Assembly (NCBI RefSeq): GCF_900496975.1
Contig: NZ_UFQC01000019.1
Coordinates: 1 to 64,000 of the forward strand
Direction of reading: 5' to 3'
Length of the DNA stretch: 64,000 nt
From: Achromobacter veterisilvae
GTDB taxonomy: Bacteria > Pseudomonadota > Gammaproteobacteria > Burkholderiales > Burkholderiaceae_B
Each line of letters opens with the position of its first letter. The first letter of the stretch is position 1. Positions 24,795-34,849 of the stretch are shown piece by piece. A model generated the notes under the pieces. The model was not told where the DNA came from. It ran no database searches and worked only from the letters and a program-made list of their open reading frames with translations. Both the position numbers and the translations under genes were made by a program.

Positions 24795-25706
24795 ATGCGT
24801 CGATATTCGCTGGCCCAGATCGAAGCGTTGGCGGCTATTGCCAAACTGGGCTCGTTCCAGGCCGCCGCGCGGCACATGAACGTCACGCAGCCCACGGTGT
24901 CATTACGGGTGCGCGAACTGGAGGAAGCGCTGGGCACCAAGCTGTTCGAGCGAGACGGACGCGCGGCCAAGCTGAATGCCGAAGGGACCGTCGCCCTGCA
25001 CTACACCGACGAAGTGCTGAAGCTGCTGGACGAACTGGAAACCCGGCTGCGCACAGGCGACCCGCTACAGGGCACCCTGCGGGTGGGTTCTTCGGAAACC
25101 ATCGCGATCGCCGTGCTGCCCAAGATCATCACGCTGCTGGGCGAGCGCTACCCGCGCTTGAAAGTCGAACTGACGGTCAGCAATAGCTTCGTGCTGTTGG
25201 ACGGGCTGGCGCACAACCGGCTGGACCTGGCCATCCTGGCTGATCCAGGCCACTTGGCCAACATACACGTAGAGCCGCTGGCGCTGGCGCCGCTGGCCTG
25301 GATGGGCTGCCGGTCCGTGGCGCTGCCGGACCAGTTTGCCGATCCGACGTCCTTGTCCCAATCCACCATTCTTTGCATGCCCGAGCCGTCGCCGCTATAC
25401 GAGATGATGGCCAACTGGTGGGAAAGGGAAGGCGGTCCCGCATTGCGGGTCAGCACCTGCAACAGCCTTGCGATGCTGGCGCGGCTGGTGGCGTCGGGCG
25501 TGGGGGTCGGCGTGCTGCCCACGTGCATTCTGCGCAATGAAATCCAGCGAGGCTCCGTCGTAAGTTACCGGCAAGAGACTCCATTCAGATCGCTGCAGAT
25601 TTGCGCGGCGTACCGCAATGCACACACGTCCGAAGGACTCGAGGTGCTGGTCAGCATTGCGAGGCGCGTCATGCTTGATTCGCGCTACTTTGAGCGCCTG
25701 GAGTAG
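24795..25706 (+). CDS. LysR-family transcriptional regulator
   Basis: A 303-residue regulator. The N-terminal winged helix spans about residues 1-60 (FQAAARHMNVTQPTVSLRVR), followed by the linker helix and a periplasmic-binding-like effector domain from about 90 (GTLRVGSSETIAIAVLPKI). The ATG follows AGGA at 7 bases. Divergent from the lyase-amidohydrolase-receptor operon, which it probably activates with a carboxylic-acid inducer. Confidence 0.93.
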   Translation: MRRYSLAQIEALAAIAKLGSFQAAARHMNVTQPTVSLRVRELEEALGTKLFERDGRAAKLNAEGTVALHYTDEVLKLLDELETRLRTGDPLQGTLRVGSSETIAIAVLPKIITLLGERYPRLKVELTVSNSFVLLDGLAHNRLDLAILADPGHLANIHVEPLALAPLAWMGCRSVALPDQFADPTSLSQSTILCMPEPSPLYEMMANWWEREGGPALRVSTCNSLAMLARLVASGVGVGVLPTCILRNEIQRGSVVSYRQETPFRSLQICAAYRNAHTSEGLEVLVSIARRVMLDSRYFERLE

Positions 25707-25810
25707 CGTCCAGGCTGCGGCGCGCCGCGCCAATTCGCGCAGCTTTCCAATTCCGATGACGAGTTGAGATGTTGCGCTGGAACCCCGGCAGCAATCGTCA
25801 GTGCGTTGCA

Positions 25811-25849
25811 GATCAACCGCGCCACCATCGCTGGTCGGCGCGGTTGATC
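25811..25849. terminator. Long stem-loop between convergent lysR and aldehyde dehydrogenase genes
   Basis: GATCAACCGCGCC (25811-25823) pairs perfectly with 25837-25849. Inside it ACCA-TCGC-TGGT continues the stem with a single bulged C, giving 17 base pairs and a 4-base loop. It sits between two converging genes and is symmetrical, so it could act on both transcripts. There is no U-run. Confidence 0.55.
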
Positions 25850-25885
25850 GGGGCGCCCGGGGCTCCTATCCGATGCGCGGCGGGA

Positions 25886-27313
25886 TCAGACGTGCGTGAT
25901 GAACTTCGTGACCAGGTAGCCGTCGAACGTTTCCAGGCCGCCTTCGCTGCCGATGCCGCTATCCTTGATGCCGCCGAAGGGCGTCTCGGCCAGGGCGCTG
26001 CCGAAGTGGTTGATGTTGACCATGCCGGCTTCCAGGCCGTTGGAGACCTTGGTGGCGGTCTGCAGCGAGTTCGTGAACACGTACGACGACAGGCCGAAGG
26101 GCAGGCTGTTGGCGCGGCGCAGCACTTCATCGGTATCGGTGAAGCGGACCACGGGCGCGACCGGACCGAAGGGCTCTTCGGTCATCAGCATGGAGTTGTC
26201 GGGCAGGTCGGTCACGACCGTGGGGGCGAAGAAGAAGCCCTTGCGGTCCAGCGGGCCGCCGCCGACCACCACCTTGCCGCCGTGCTTCTTGGCGTCGTCG
26301 ATGAAGGCGCTCATGGCGGGAACGCGGCGTTCATGCGCCAGCGGGCCCATGTCGGTGCCGTCTTCCAGGCCGTCGCCGACCTTGATGCTCTTCAGCACTT
26401 CGGAGAAGCGCGCGAGGAACTGCTCGTAGGCGCCGTTCTGCACGTAGAAGCGGGTGGGCGACACGCACACCTGGCCGGCGTTGCGGATCTTGAACTTGGC
26501 CAGCATGGTGGCGGCGCGGTCGATGTCGGCGTCGTCGAACACCAGCACGGGCGAATGGCCGCCCAGTTCCATGGTGACGCGCTTCATGTGGGCGCCGGCC
26601 AGGGCGGCCAGTTGCTTGCCCACCGGCACGGATCCCGTGAAGGACACCTTGCGCACGATCGGTGAACGGATCAGGTAGTCGGAGATCTTGGCGGGTTCGC
26701 CCCAGACGATGTTCAGGCAGCCCTTGGGCAGGCCGGCATCGTGGAACATGCGGGCGATCGCCATGACGGCGCTGGGCGAATCCTCGGGGCCCTTCAGCAC
26801 CACCGTGCAGCCGGCGCCGATGGCGGCGGCGATCTTGCGGATGGCCTGGTTGTACGGGAAGTTCCAGGGCGTGAACGCGGCGCAGACGCCGATGGGTTCG
26901 CGCACGACGATCTGGCGCACGTCGGGGTTGCGCGGCGGGACCACGCGGCCGTAGATGCGGCGGCATTCCTCGGCGTGCCAGTCGGCATGCTCGGCGCAGG
27001 AGGTGACTTCGCCAACGGCTTCGGCCAGCGGCTTGCCCTGGTCCAGGGTCATGTTGCGTCCGATCTCCTTGGCGCGCTCGCGCGACAGCGTCGCGACCTT
27101 GCGCAGGATGGTGGAGCGCTCCATGGGAGAGGATTTCTTCCAGGATTCGAAGGCGCGCTGGGCGGCGGCCAGCGCGCGGTCCAGGTCGGCTTCGGTGGCG
27201 TGGGGCAACTGGCCGAGCACTTCCAGCGTGGCCGGGTTGATGACGTCCTGGGTGCGCCTACCCTCTCCGGCGACGAATTCGCCGTCGATATACAGCGCCA
27301 ACTGTTCATACAT
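25886..27313 (-). CDS. NAD(P)-dependent aldehyde dehydrogenase (succinate-semialdehyde dehydrogenase-like)
   Basis: A 475-residue ALDH from the [17 protein letters not shown] at 27313; 14 further codons upstream are open but lack a better start. It has TPWNFPYNQ, the cofactor loop [10 protein letters not shown], the general-base Glu in [12 protein letters not shown] and the nucleophile Cys in [12 protein letters not shown]. This pattern is closest to GabD-type succinate-semialdehyde dehydrogenases. It is a single gene, divergent from the hydroxylase, so the actual aldehyde is uncertain. Confidence 0.88.
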   Translation of the reverse strand: MYEQLALYIDGEFVAGEGRRTQDVINPATLEVLGQLPHATEADLDRALAAAQRAFESWKKSSPMERSTILRKVATLSRERAKEIGRNMTLDQGKPLAEAVGEVTSCAEHADWHAEECRRIYGRVVPPRNPDVRQIVVREPIGVCAAFTPWNFPYNQAIRKIAAAIGAGCTVVLKGPEDSPSAVMAIARMFHDAGLPKGCLNIVWGEPAKISDYLIRSPIVRKVSFTGSVPVGKQLAALAGAHMKRVTMELGGHSPVLVFDDADIDRAATMLAKFKIRNAGQVCVSPTRFYVQNGAYEQFLARFSEVLKSIKVGDGLEDGTDMGPLAHERRVPAMSAFIDDAKKHGGKVVVGGGPLDRKGFFFAPTVVTDLPDNSMLMTEEPFGPVAPVVRFTDTDEVLRRANSLPFGLSSYVFTNSLQTATKVSNGLEAGMVNINHFGSALAETPFGGIKDSGIGSEGGLETFDGYLVTKFITHV

Positions 27314-27456
27314 GCCTGTCTTTCCTTGCGAAGTAGGAGTGGATAGCGATCGCATCGCCCATGCCAGTCTAAACCAGCTTGCGGGACGCGGGGAGGTCCA
27401 ATAGCGGGCGGATCCTTGGAGCCAATCGGCGCCAAATCTTGCACGCGCGCCCCGGC

Positions 27457-28266
27457 ATGGACAAAATGGTGCATCTTTGGCCGCCCACCCGATTCCCCAT
27501 TGTGCAACCAGTCGATGCGCGTCCGTCCGGCAAGCCCAGCTTCTATTCGCGAGCCTTTTTCCGCTTCATAGACTGGCTGCGCCATCGCATCGCGCGGGCC
27601 TCGCTGGTGGGGGACAGACCCATTTTCCGGAACAGCCAGTTCCCCTGGGTGGCCGGACTCGAGGCGCAGGCGCCCGCCATCCGCGCCGAACTGGTGGAGC
27701 TGCTGTCCGAGCGGCAGCACCTGCCCGCCTTCCACGAGATTTCCCCCGACGTGGGCCAGATCACGTCGGACGACCAATGGAAGACCTTCGTGTTCATGGG
27801 CTACGGCCTGCGTTCCGACCGCAATCTGGCGCGCTGTCCCGCCACCGCCCGGGCGCTGGCGGGGATCCCGGGCATCCGCACGGCGTTCTTTTCCATCCTG
27901 GAAGCGGGCAAGCGGATCCCGCTGCACACCGGCCCCTACAATGGCGTCCTGCGCCTGCATCTGGGCCTGGTCGTGCCCGAGCCGGCCGAACGCTGCTGGA
28001 TCGAGGTCGGAGGGGAACGCTACAACTGGCGGGAAGGGCAGGCCGTGGTGTTCGACGACCTCTACCCCCACCAGGTGCACAATGACACCGCGGGCGCGCG
28101 CGCCGTGCTGTTCGTGGATTTCGAGCGTCCCTGCCGGGCGCCGGTGCGCTGGCTGAACCGCCTGGTGCTGATGGCGGCGCCGTTCACGGACGAGATCCGG
28201 CGCGGCAAGGCCAACCATGACGCCTGGGAGCGCAACTACTACCGCGACAAAACGGGGGCGGATTAA
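27457..28266 (+). CDS. Aspartyl/asparaginyl beta-hydroxylase-family protein, LpxO-like
   Basis: About 269 residues from ATG 27457 (ATG 27466 is equally possible; neither has a clear Shine-Dalgarno sequence). The core is an Fe(II)/2-oxoglutarate dioxygenase: [17 protein letters not shown] with His157, then YPHQVHND with His205 and the following R for 2-oxoglutarate. The HxGPYxGxLRxHLGL pattern is that of LpxO lipid A 2-hydroxylases, and an N-terminal [15 protein letters not shown] segment could associate with the membrane. A different protein or lipid substrate cannot be excluded. It is the last gene before the spc promoter. Confidence 0.75.
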   Translation: MDKMVHLWPPTRFPIVQPVDARPSGKPSFYSRAFFRFIDWLRHRIARASLVGDRPIFRNSQFPWVAGLEAQAPAIRAELVELLSERQHLPAFHEISPDVGQITSDDQWKTFVFMGYGLRSDRNLARCPATARALAGIPGIRTAFFSILEAGKRIPLHTGPYNGVLRLHLGLVVPEPAERCWIEVGGERYNWREGQAVVFDDLYPHQVHNDTAGARAVLFVDFERPCRAPVRWLNRLVLMAAPFTDEIRRGKANHDAWERNYYRDKTGAD

Positions 28267-28624
28267 AACGCCGGGAAACGGCCCTCGCGGGGAGTTTTCC
28301 ACAGGCGCTGTCGCGTATTTGCTCACTATCTCAACAAAGGGCTTGCGCTCAAAATATAACCACGCTAGAATTGTCAGCTTTCCCAGATTGTCGATTGGCC
28401 AGGGATAAGCCCAGGCCAACGTGTTGGGGGAATACCCGCAGGATTTCAACCCAGGGTCGTTGCGTTGCCACCAGTTGCTGGTCTTTGGAGCGAAAGCTCG
28501 AGGCGCCAGCCACAAAAAGCAGGGCGGCTGACCTGACGGGACCAAAACTGGCAGGAATTGCAGAGTTCCCAAGGGGAAACCCCGGGAAAACCGTATTTCC
28601 AGTTAAGTTGGAACAGGAAAAATC
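28267..28624 (+). other. Gene-free region: spc operon promoter and long leader
   Basis: This 358-base stretch contains no credible gene. It holds a strong promoter at 28343-28371 followed by a leader of about 245 nt before rplN, including a GGGG-AAA-CCCC hairpin (28573-28583). No regulatory RNA family was recognised in the leader, whose length exceeds what is needed for ribosome binding. Confidence 0.7.
28343..28371 (+). promoter_or_regulatory. Predicted sigma-70 promoter of the rplN (spc) operon
   Basis: TTGCGC (28343-28348), a 17-base spacer and TAGAAT (28366-28371), a near-consensus arrangement. It provides independent transcription for rplN onward, since the upstream rpsQ transcript ends 14 kb away. 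Confidence 0.75.
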
Positions 28625-28993
28625 ATGATCCAAATGCAGACCACGCTGGACGTGGCCGATAACACTGGTGCGCGTCATGTCATGTGCATTAAGGTGCTCG
28701 GTGGCTCCAAGCGCCGTTATGCCGGTATCGGCGACATCATCAAGGTGAGCGTCAAAGATGCGGCTCCGCGCGGACGCGTCAAGAAAGGCGAAATTTACAA
28801 TGCCGTGGTGGTTCGTACCGCCAAGGGCGTGCGCCGTAAAGACGGTTCGCTGATTCGTTTCGGTGGCAATGCCGCCGTGTTGCTCAACGCCAAGCTGGAG
28901 CCCATCGGCACCCGCATCTTCGGACCCGTGACGCGTGAACTGCGTACCGAGAAGTTCATGAAGATCGTGTCGCTGGCCCCGGAAGTGCTGTAA
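28625..28993 (+). CDS. rplN: 50S ribosomal protein L14
   Basis: A 122-residue L14 starting [20 protein letters not shown], with the KAAAPRG-like segment [12 protein letters not shown] and [12 protein letters not shown] at the end. It lies at the subunit interface. Here it is the first gene of the spc group behind its own promoter. AGGAAAAATC precedes the ATG. Confidence 0.98.
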   Translation: MIQMQTTLDVADNTGARHVMCIKVLGGSKRRYAGIGDIIKVSVKDAAPRGRVKKGEIYNAVVVRTAKGVRRKDGSLIRFGGNAAVLLNAKLEPIGTRIFGPVTRELRTEKFMKIVSLAPEVL

Positions 28994-29004
28994 GGAGCCC
29001 TACG

Positions 29005-29325
29005 ATGAACAACATTCGTAAAGGCGACGAAGTCATCGTCCTGACCGGCCGCGACAAGAAGCGTCGCGGTACCGTGCTGGCCCGCGTCGATGCCGACCAC
29101 GTCCTGGTCGAAGGCGTCAACGTCGTCAAGAAACACGTGAAAGCCAACCCGATGGCCAACAACCCGGGCGGAATCGTCGAAAAGACCATGCCGATCCACA
29201 TCTCGAATGTGGCGCTCTTCAACCCCGCTACCGGTCGTGGCGACCGCGTGGGCGTGCAGGAAGTCGAAGGTCGCAAGGTCCGCGTGTTCCGTTCCAATGG
29301 TGCCGTCGTCGGCGCCAAGGCGTAA
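29005..29325 (+). CDS. rplX: 50S ribosomal protein L24
   Basis: A 106-residue L24 with an N-terminal KOW motif ([19 protein letters not shown]) and [19 protein letters not shown]. It initiates 50S assembly near the tunnel exit. AAGGAG precedes the ATG; the gap to rplN is 11 bases. Confidence 0.98.
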   Translation: MNNIRKGDEVIVLTGRDKKRRGTVLARVDADHVLVEGVNVVKKHVKANPMANNPGGIVEKTMPIHISNVALFNPATGRGDRVGVQEVEGRKVRVFRSNGAVVGAKA

Positions 29326-29337
29326 GGGGCGATAGAC

Positions 29338-29877
29338 ATGTCTCGTTTGCAAGATCTCTACAAGAGCAAGGTCGCTGCCGACCTGCAGGCCAAGTTTGGC
29401 TACAAGAGCACGATGGAAGTGCCGCGCATCACCAAGATCACCCTGAACATGGGTGTCTCGGAAGCCGTCGCTGACAAGAAGGTCATCGAGCACGCCGTCT
29501 CGGACCTGACCAAGATCGCCGGCCAGAAGCCCGTCGTGACGAAGACCAAGAAGGCTATCGCCGGGTTCAAGATCCGCGAAAACTACCCGATTGGTTGCAT
29601 GGTCACGCTGCGCGGCCAGCGCATGTACGAATTCCTGGATCGCCTGGTGGCGGTTGCGCTGCCTCGCGTGCGCGACTTCCGCGGCATCTCGGGTCGTGCT
29701 TTCGACGGCCGTGGCAACTACAACATCGGGGTGAAAGAGCAGATCATTTTCCCCGAAATCGAGTACGACAAGATCGACGCGCTGCGTGGGCTGAACATCA
29801 GCATCACCACCTCCGCCAAGACCGACGAAGAAGCCAAGGCGCTGTTGACGGCCTTCAGCTTCCCGTTCCGTAACTAA
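29338..29877 (+). CDS. rplE: 50S ribosomal protein L5
   Basis: A 179-residue L5 with [16 protein letters not shown] and the 5S-rRNA-binding region [19 protein letters not shown]. It anchors 5S rRNA in the central protuberance. In E. coli S8 represses translation at this gene; no similar structure was worked out here. Confidence 0.98.
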   Translation: MSRLQDLYKSKVAADLQAKFGYKSTMEVPRITKITLNMGVSEAVADKKVIEHAVSDLTKIAGQKPVVTKTKKAIAGFKIRENYPIGCMVTLRGQRMYEFLDRLVAVALPRVRDFRGISGRAFDGRGNYNIGVKEQIIFPEIEYDKIDALRGLNISITTSAKTDEEAKALLTAFSFPFRN

Positions 29878-29889
29878 GGGGCTGATGAC

Positions 29890-30195
29890 GTGGCTAAACT
29901 TTCCCTCATCAATCGCGACATCAAGCGCGCCAAGCTGGCTGACAAGTTCGCTGCCAAGCGCGCTGAGTTGAAGGCGATCATCGACGACCAGTCGAAGACC
30001 GACGAAGAACGTTACCAAGCTCGGCTCAAGCTGCAACAGCTGCCGCGCAATGCCAACCCGACGCGTCAACGTAACCGTTGCGTGGTCACCGGTCGTCCGC
30101 GCGGTGTGTTCCGCAAGTTCGGCCTGACGCGCCACAAACTGCGTGAAATGGCGATGAAGGGTGAAATCCCCGGCATCACCAAGGCTAGCTGGTAG
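29890..30195 (+). CDS. rpsN: 30S ribosomal protein S14 (zinc-free type)
   Basis: A 101-residue S14 of the long form without the CxxC zinc motif. It has [20 protein letters not shown] and [20 protein letters not shown]. The start is GTG at 29890. It joins the 30S head late in assembly. Twelve bases separate it from rplE. Confidence 0.97.
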   Translation: MAKLSLINRDIKRAKLADKFAAKRAELKAIIDDQSKTDEERYQARLKLQQLPRNANPTRQRNRCVVTGRPRGVFRKFGLTRHKLREMAMKGEIPGITKASW

Positions 30196-30205
30196 GAGAA
30201 ACAAT

Positions 30206-30601
30206 ATGAGCATGAGCGATCCCATCGCCGATATGCTGACCCGCATTCGCAATGCGCAGCAAGTGGACAAAGTTACGGTGAACATGCCCTCCTCGAAGCT
30301 GAAGGCGGCCATTGCCGCCGTGCTGAAGGACGAAGGCTACATCGACAGCTTTGAAATCAAGGGCACCCAGGCCAAGCCTGAGCTCGAGATCACCCTGAAG
30401 TACTACGCTGGCCGTCCGGTCATCGAGCGCATCGAACGCGTCTCGCGCCCCGGTCTGCGTATCTACAAGGGCCGTACCAGCATTCCTCAGGTCATGAACG
30501 GCCTGGGCGTGGCTATCGTTTCGACCTCGCGCGGCGTCATGACCGACCGTAAGGCTCGCGCCAACGGCGTCGGCGGCGAAGTGCTGTGCTACGTGGCCTA
30601 A
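30206..30601 (+). CDS. rpsH: 30S ribosomal protein S8
   Basis: A 131-residue S8 from ATG 30206 ([19 protein letters not shown]), the standard length, with AGGAGAAA upstream. An upstream in-frame ATG lies inside rpsN and is rejected. The C-terminal [13 protein letters not shown] rRNA-binding motif is present. S8 organises the 16S central domain and is the repressor of the spc operon in E. coli. Confidence 0.98.
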   Translation: MSMSDPIADMLTRIRNAQQVDKVTVNMPSSKLKAAIAAVLKDEGYIDSFEIKGTQAKPELEITLKYYAGRPVIERIERVSRPGLRIYKGRTSIPQVMNGLGVAIVSTSRGVMTDRKARANGVGGEVLCYVA

Positions 30602-30613
30602 GGAGAAATTCGA

Positions 30614-31147
30614 ATGTCACGTATCGCTAAGTATCCGGTCGAACTGCCCAAGGGTGTCGAAGCTGACATCAAGCAGGATCAGATCATCGTCAAGGGCCCG
30701 CTGGGTTCCTTGACCCAAGCCCTGACTGGCGACGTCACGGTTGCGCTGGACGACGGCAAACTCACGTTTGTCGCCGCCAACGAAACCCGCCACGCCAACG
30801 CCATGTCGGGTACCGTGCGCGCGCTGGTGGCCAACATGGTCAACGGCGTGAGCAAGGGATTCGAGCGCAAGCTGAACCTGGTCGGCGTGGGTTACCGCGC
30901 CTCGGTTCAAGGCGACGCCGTTAAGCTGCAGCTCGGTTTCTCGCACGACGTTTTGCATCAGTTGCCGGCCGGCATCAAGGCCGAATGCCCCACCCAGACG
31001 GAAATCGTCATCAAGGGGTCCAACAAGCAAGTCGTCGGCCAGGTGGCCGCTGAAATCCGCGCGTACCGCGAACCCGAACCCTACAAGGGCAAGGGCGTGC
31101 GTTACTCGGACGAACGCGTCGTCATCAAAGAAACCAAGAAGAAATAA
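30614..31147 (+). CDS. rplF: 50S ribosomal protein L6
   Basis: A 177-residue L6 starting [16 protein letters not shown], with [20 protein letters not shown] and the C-terminal motif [14 protein letters not shown]. It binds near the sarcin-ricin loop. AAGGAG precedes the ATG. Confidence 0.98.
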   Translation: MSRIAKYPVELPKGVEADIKQDQIIVKGPLGSLTQALTGDVTVALDDGKLTFVAANETRHANAMSGTVRALVANMVNGVSKGFERKLNLVGVGYRASVQGDAVKLQLGFSHDVLHQLPAGIKAECPTQTEIVIKGSNKQVVGQVAAEIRAYREPEPYKGKGVRYSDERVVIKETKKK

Positions 31148-31168
31148 CGGCGCACGCAAGGACGAATC

Positions 31169-31534
31169 ATGGACAAAAAAGTTTCCCGTTTGCGTCGTGC
31201 GGTTCCGACCCGCCGGAAGATCAACGAGCTGCGCGTTCACCGCCTCTCGATTTTCCGCTCGAACCAGCACATCTACGCCAACATCATTTCGCCGGAAGGC
31301 GATCGCGTTCTGGTCAGCGCCTCGACGGTGGAAGCCGAAGTGCGTGCGCAACTGGCCGGCCAAACCGGACAGGGCGGCAACAAGGCCGCTGCTACGCTGG
31401 TCGGCAAGCGCGTGGCCGAAAAGGCCAAGGCTGCCGGTATTGAACTGGTCGCTTTCGATCGCTCGGGCTTTCGTTACCATGGCCGCGTGAAAGCGCTGGC
31501 CGATGCCGCGCGTGAAGCCGGCCTGAAGTTCTAA
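31169..31534 (+). CDS. rplR: 50S ribosomal protein L18
   Basis: A 121-residue L18 starting [18 protein letters not shown], with [15 protein letters not shown] and [20 protein letters not shown]. It binds 5S rRNA with L5. The gap from rplF is 21 bases with AAGGACG upstream of the start. Confidence 0.98.
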   Translation: MDKKVSRLRRAVPTRRKINELRVHRLSIFRSNQHIYANIISPEGDRVLVSASTVEAEVRAQLAGQTGQGGNKAAATLVGKRVAEKAKAAGIELVAFDRSGFRYHGRVKALADAAREAGLKF

Positions 31535-31549
31535 GCGAGGATCTGTCAA

Positions 31550-32071
31550 ATGGCTAAAGTACAAGGCAAGAACGCCGCGGAAAAAGAGAACGATGACGGC
31601 CTCCGCGAAAAGATGATCGCGGTCAACCGCGTGAGCAAAGTGGTCAAGGGTGGTCGCACCATGAGCTTTGCCGCGCTGACCGTGGTTGGCGATGGCGATG
31701 GCCGCATCGGTATGGGTAAGGGCAAGGCGCGTGAAGTGCCGGTGTCCGTTCAGAAGGCTATGGAACAAGCCCGCCGCGGCATGTTCAAGGTCGCGCTGAA
31801 GAACGGCACGCTGCACCACACCGTGGTCGGCAAGCATGGCGCCGCTACCGTGCTGATCTCGCCGGCGGCTGAAGGTACCGGCGTTATCGCCGGCGGCCCG
31901 ATGCGCGCTATTTTTGATGTGATGGGTGTGCGTAACGTGGTTGCCAAGAGCCTGGGCTCGAGCAACCCCTACAACATGGTTCGCGCCACGTTGAACGGCC
32001 TGCGCGCCTCCATGACCCCGGCTGATGTTGCTGCCAAGCGCGGCAAGTCGGTCGAAGAAATCCTGGGGTAA
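31550..32071 (+). CDS. rpsE: 30S ribosomal protein S5
   Basis: A 173-residue S5 with [19 protein letters not shown], the double-stranded RNA-binding fold residues, and [20 protein letters not shown]. It contributes to decoding accuracy and mRNA unwinding at the entry channel. No unusual residue in the spectinomycin-related loop is apparent by eye. Confidence 0.98.
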   Translation: MAKVQGKNAAEKENDDGLREKMIAVNRVSKVVKGGRTMSFAALTVVGDGDGRIGMGKGKAREVPVSVQKAMEQARRGMFKVALKNGTLHHTVVGKHGAATVLISPAAEGTGVIAGGPMRAIFDVMGVRNVVAKSLGSSNPYNMVRATLNGLRASMTPADVAAKRGKSVEEILG

Positions 32072-32074
32072 ATC

Positions 32075-32260
32075 ATGGCTCAGAAGCAGATCAAAGTGAC
32101 CCTCGTGCGCTCGGTGATCGGTACCAAGCAATCGCACCGTGATACGGTTCGCGGTTTGGGCTTGGGCCGCATCAACAGCAGCCGCGTGCTGGTCGATACG
32201 CCCGAGGTGCGTGGGATGATCCGTAAGGTGGATTATCTCGTTTCCGTCTCGGAAGCCTAA
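32075..32260 (+). CDS. rpmD: 50S ribosomal protein L30
   Basis: A 61-residue L30 starting [19 protein letters not shown], with [16 protein letters not shown]. It is a small 50S protein near helix 38. Three bases separate it from rpsE, and the start relies on a Shine-Dalgarno sequence inside the end of rpsE (CTGGGG). Confidence 0.97.
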   Translation: MAQKQIKVTLVRSVIGTKQSHRDTVRGLGLGRINSSRVLVDTPEVRGMIRKVDYLVSVSEA

Positions 32261-32269
32261 GGAATCACC

Positions 32270-32710
32270 ATGTCGGATATGCAACTTAATTCGCTGAAGC
32301 CCGCCGAGGGCAGCAAGCACGCCAAGCGCCGCGTCGGCCGTGGCATCGGTTCGGGTCTGGGCAAGACCGCCGGCCGTGGCCACAAGGGTCAGAAGTCGCG
32401 TTCGGGCGGTTTCCATAAGGTTGGCTTCGAAGGCGGCCAAATGCCGCTGCAGCGTCGCCTGCCCAAGCGTGGTTTCACCCCGCTCGGCCAGCACCTGTAC
32501 GCCGAAGTCCGTCTGTCGGACCTGCAAGCCCTGCCCATCGACGAAGTCGACGTGCAAGTGCTGAAGGCCGCTGGCGTGATCGGCCAGGCGGTTCGTTACG
32601 CCAAGGTCATCAAGTCGGGTGAACTCTCGCGCAAGGTCGTGCTGAAGGGCATTACCGCGACGGCCGGCGCTCGCGCCGCCATCGAAGCCGCGGGCGGCTC
32701 GCTTGCCTGA
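32270..32710 (+). CDS. rplO: 50S ribosomal protein L15
   Basis: A 146-residue L15 with the glycine-rich N-terminal extension [20 protein letters not shown] and the [17 protein letters not shown] motif. It threads into the 50S core late in assembly. AAGGAATC precedes the ATG. Confidence 0.98.
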   Translation: MSDMQLNSLKPAEGSKHAKRRVGRGIGSGLGKTAGRGHKGQKSRSGGFHKVGFEGGQMPLQRRLPKRGFTPLGQHLYAEVRLSDLQALPIDEVDVQVLKAAGVIGQAVRYAKVIKSGELSRKVVLKGITATAGARAAIEAAGGSLA

Positions 32711-32724
32711 TCACGAGGTGACGA

Positions 32725-34050
32725 GTGGCTAACGCGCAGGCATTGGGCAAAACCGGAGGACGGTACGGCGATCTGAAGCGCCGTCTCGTTTTCCTGGTGC
32801 TCGCCTTGGTGGTTTACCGGTTGGGTACTCACATCCCGGTACCGGGCATCAACCCGGATGCGCTGGCGGACTTGTTCCGCCAGAACCAGGGCGGGATCCT
32901 CGGCCTGTTCAACATGTTCTCGGGCGGGGCGCTCTCGCGCTTCTCGATTTTTGCCCTGGGGATCATGCCGTACATTTCGGCATCCATCATCATGCAGCTA
33001 ATGTCTGTGGTGGTGCCGTCGCTGGAAGCCCTCAAGAAAGAGGGCGAATCCGGCCGTCGGAAGATCACCCAATACACCCGCTACGGCACGGTCGTGCTGG
33101 CGCTGGTGCAGGCTGTGGGCATTTCGGTAGCGTTGGAGTCCCAGCAGGGACTGGTGATCGATCCGGGCATGCTGTTCCGCTTTACGACCGTCGTGACCCT
33201 GGTCACCGGCACCATGTTCGTCATGTGGCTGGGTGAGCAGATCACGGAGCGCGGTCTGGGCAACGGGATTTCCATCCTGATCTTCGCAGGTATCGTCGCA
33301 GGCTTGCCTGCCGCGCTGGCTGCACTGTTGGACCTGGTCCGCACCAACGCGATGTCCGTGCTGTCGGCACTGTTCATCGTGGCTCTGGTGGTGCTGGTTA
33401 CCGCTTTTGTGGTGTTCGTGGAACGCGGACAGCGCAAGATCACGGTGAACTACGCCAAGCGTCAGGTCGGCAACAAGATCTACGGTGGCCAAAGCTCGCA
33501 TTTGCCGCTGAAGCTGAACATGGCTGGGGTAATTCCGCCGATCTTCGCGTCGTCGATCATCCTGTTCCCGGCCACGATCACGAGCTGGTTCTCCAGCAGC
33601 GAGAACATGCGCTGGCTTAGTGACCTGGCTGCGGCCCTGTCGCCTCGTCAACCGCTCTACATCACGCTGTACTCGGTCGCGATCATTTTCTTCTGCTTTT
33701 TCTACACGGCTCTGGTGTTCAACAGCCGCGAAACGGCGGACAACCTGAAGAAGAGTGGTGCGTTTGTTCCGGGCATCCGTCCGGGCGAACAGACGGCGCG
33801 CTACATCGACAAGATCCTGATGCGTTTGACGCTCGCAGGTGCCATCTACATCACGTTGGTGTGCCTGTTGCCGGAATTCTTGGTGATGCGCTGGAACGTT
33901 CCCTTCTACTTCGGTGGTACGTCCCTGTTGATTATTGTGGTGGTGACGATGGATTTCATGGCGCAGGTCCAGGCCTACATGATGTCTCACCAGTACGACT
34001 CGCTGCTCAAGAAGGCTAACTTCAAGGGCTCGGGTTTGCCGATGCGGTAA
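32725..34050 (+). CDS. secY: Protein translocase channel subunit SecY
   Basis: A 441-residue inner-membrane protein with ten hydrophobic segments. The plug region [20 protein letters not shown], cytosolic loop [16 protein letters not shown]-like residues and the C-terminal ATPase-contact [13 protein letters not shown] are present. It forms the SecYEG channel for exported and membrane proteins. Start is GTG at 32725 after GAGGTG. It keeps its usual place between rplO and infA/rpmJ. Confidence 0.98.
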   Translation: MANAQALGKTGGRYGDLKRRLVFLVLALVVYRLGTHIPVPGINPDALADLFRQNQGGILGLFNMFSGGALSRFSIFALGIMPYISASIIMQLMSVVVPSLEALKKEGESGRRKITQYTRYGTVVLALVQAVGISVALESQQGLVIDPGMLFRFTTVVTLVTGTMFVMWLGEQITERGLGNGISILIFAGIVAGLPAALAALLDLVRTNAMSVLSALFIVALVVLVTAFVVFVERGQRKITVNYAKRQVGNKIYGGQSSHLPLKLNMAGVIPPIFASSIILFPATITSWFSSSENMRWLSDLAAALSPRQPLYITLYSVAIIFFCFFYTALVFNSRETADNLKKSGAFVPGIRPGEQTARYIDKILMRLTLAGAIYITLVCLLPEFLVMRWNVPFYFGGTSLLIIVVVTMDFMAQVQAYMMSHQYDSLLKKANFKGSGLPMR

Positions 34051-34058
34051 GCAAAAGA

Positions 34059-34277
34059 ATGTCCAAGGACGACGTCATTCAGATGCAAGGTGAGGTTCTT
34101 GAGAACCTCCCGAACGCGACATTTCGCGTCAAGCTCGAAAACGGCCACGTGGTGTTGGGCCATATTTCCGGCAAGATGCGTATGCATTACATCCGGATCC
34201 TGCCGGGTGACAAGGTCACAGTGGAGCTCACGCCCTATGATCTGACGCGAGCCAGGATTGTCTTCCGCTCCAAATAA
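34059..34277 (+). CDS. infA: Translation initiation factor IF-1
   Basis: A 72-residue OB-fold protein starting [19 protein letters not shown], with [18 protein letters not shown]. It occupies the ribosomal A site during initiation. Compared with E. coli IF-1 it has [18 protein letters not shown], slightly divergent in the loop; many betaproteobacteria carry two infA copies and this is the spc-linked one. The ribosome-binding site (AAAAGA) is weak. Confidence 0.96.
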   Translation: MSKDDVIQMQGEVLENLPNATFRVKLENGHVVLGHISGKMRMHYIRILPGDKVTVELTPYDLTRARIVFRSK

Positions 34278-34311
34278 GCGGAACCGGATTACGGAAAATT
34301 AGGAGTCAACC

Positions 34312-34425
34312 ATGAAAGTAATGGCATCGGTTAAGCGGATCTGCCGCAACTGCAAAGTTATCAAACGTCACGGCGTGGTGCGCGTTATCTGCACCGACCC
34401 GCGTCACAAGCAGCGTCAAGGCTAA
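34312..34425 (+). CDS. rpmJ: 50S ribosomal protein L36
   Basis: A 37-residue protein starting [20 protein letters not shown] and ending with KQRQG. It keeps the zinc-ribbon residues CRNC, CTDPRH (C+ form of L36). AGGAG precedes the ATG by about 7 bases. It lies between infA and rpsM as in most proteobacteria. Confidence 0.97.
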
Positions 34426-34468
34426 CTCGGGTTAGCGACTACGCAACAGATTTATTCAAGGAATAGTC

Positions 34469-34834
34469 ATGGCCCGTATTGCTGGCATTAACATCCCGCC
34501 GCAACAGCACGCCGAGATCGGCCTGACCGCCATTTTTGGCATCGGTCGTACGCGCGCTCGCAAAATCTGCGAAGCGGCAAACGTACCCTTTGACAAAAAG
34601 GTCAAGGATCTGAACGACGCTGAACTGGAACGCGTCCGCGAACATGTTGGTCTGTTCACGGTTGAAGGCGACCTGCGTCGTGAAGTACAGCTCTCGATCA
34701 AGCGTTTGATCGACCTGGGAACCTACCGCGGTATGCGTCACAAGCGCGGTTTGCCCGTGCGCGGCCAGCGCACTCGCACCAACGCCCGGACCCGCAAGGG
34801 CCCGCGTCGTGCTGCTGCGTCCCTGAAGAAATAA
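34469..34834 (+). CDS. rpsM: 30S ribosomal protein S13
   Basis: A 121-residue S13 starting [19 protein letters not shown], with [14 protein letters not shown] and the C-terminal [15 protein letters not shown] tail that reaches the tRNA sites. First gene of the alpha group. AAGGAATAGTC precedes the ATG. Confidence 0.98.
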   Translation: MARIAGINIPPQQHAEIGLTAIFGIGRTRARKICEAANVPFDKKVKDLNDAELERVREHVGLFTVEGDLRREVQLSIKRLIDLGTYRGMRHKRGLPVRGQRTRTNARTRKGPRRAAASLKK

Positions 34835-34849
34835 TCGAGGAACTGGATT

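Noticed and set aside
28372-28624. A riboswitch or known ribosomal-protein leader RNA before rplN
   Set aside because: Only a short GGGG/CCCC hairpin is visible; no recognised aptamer core or S8-type site could be matched.
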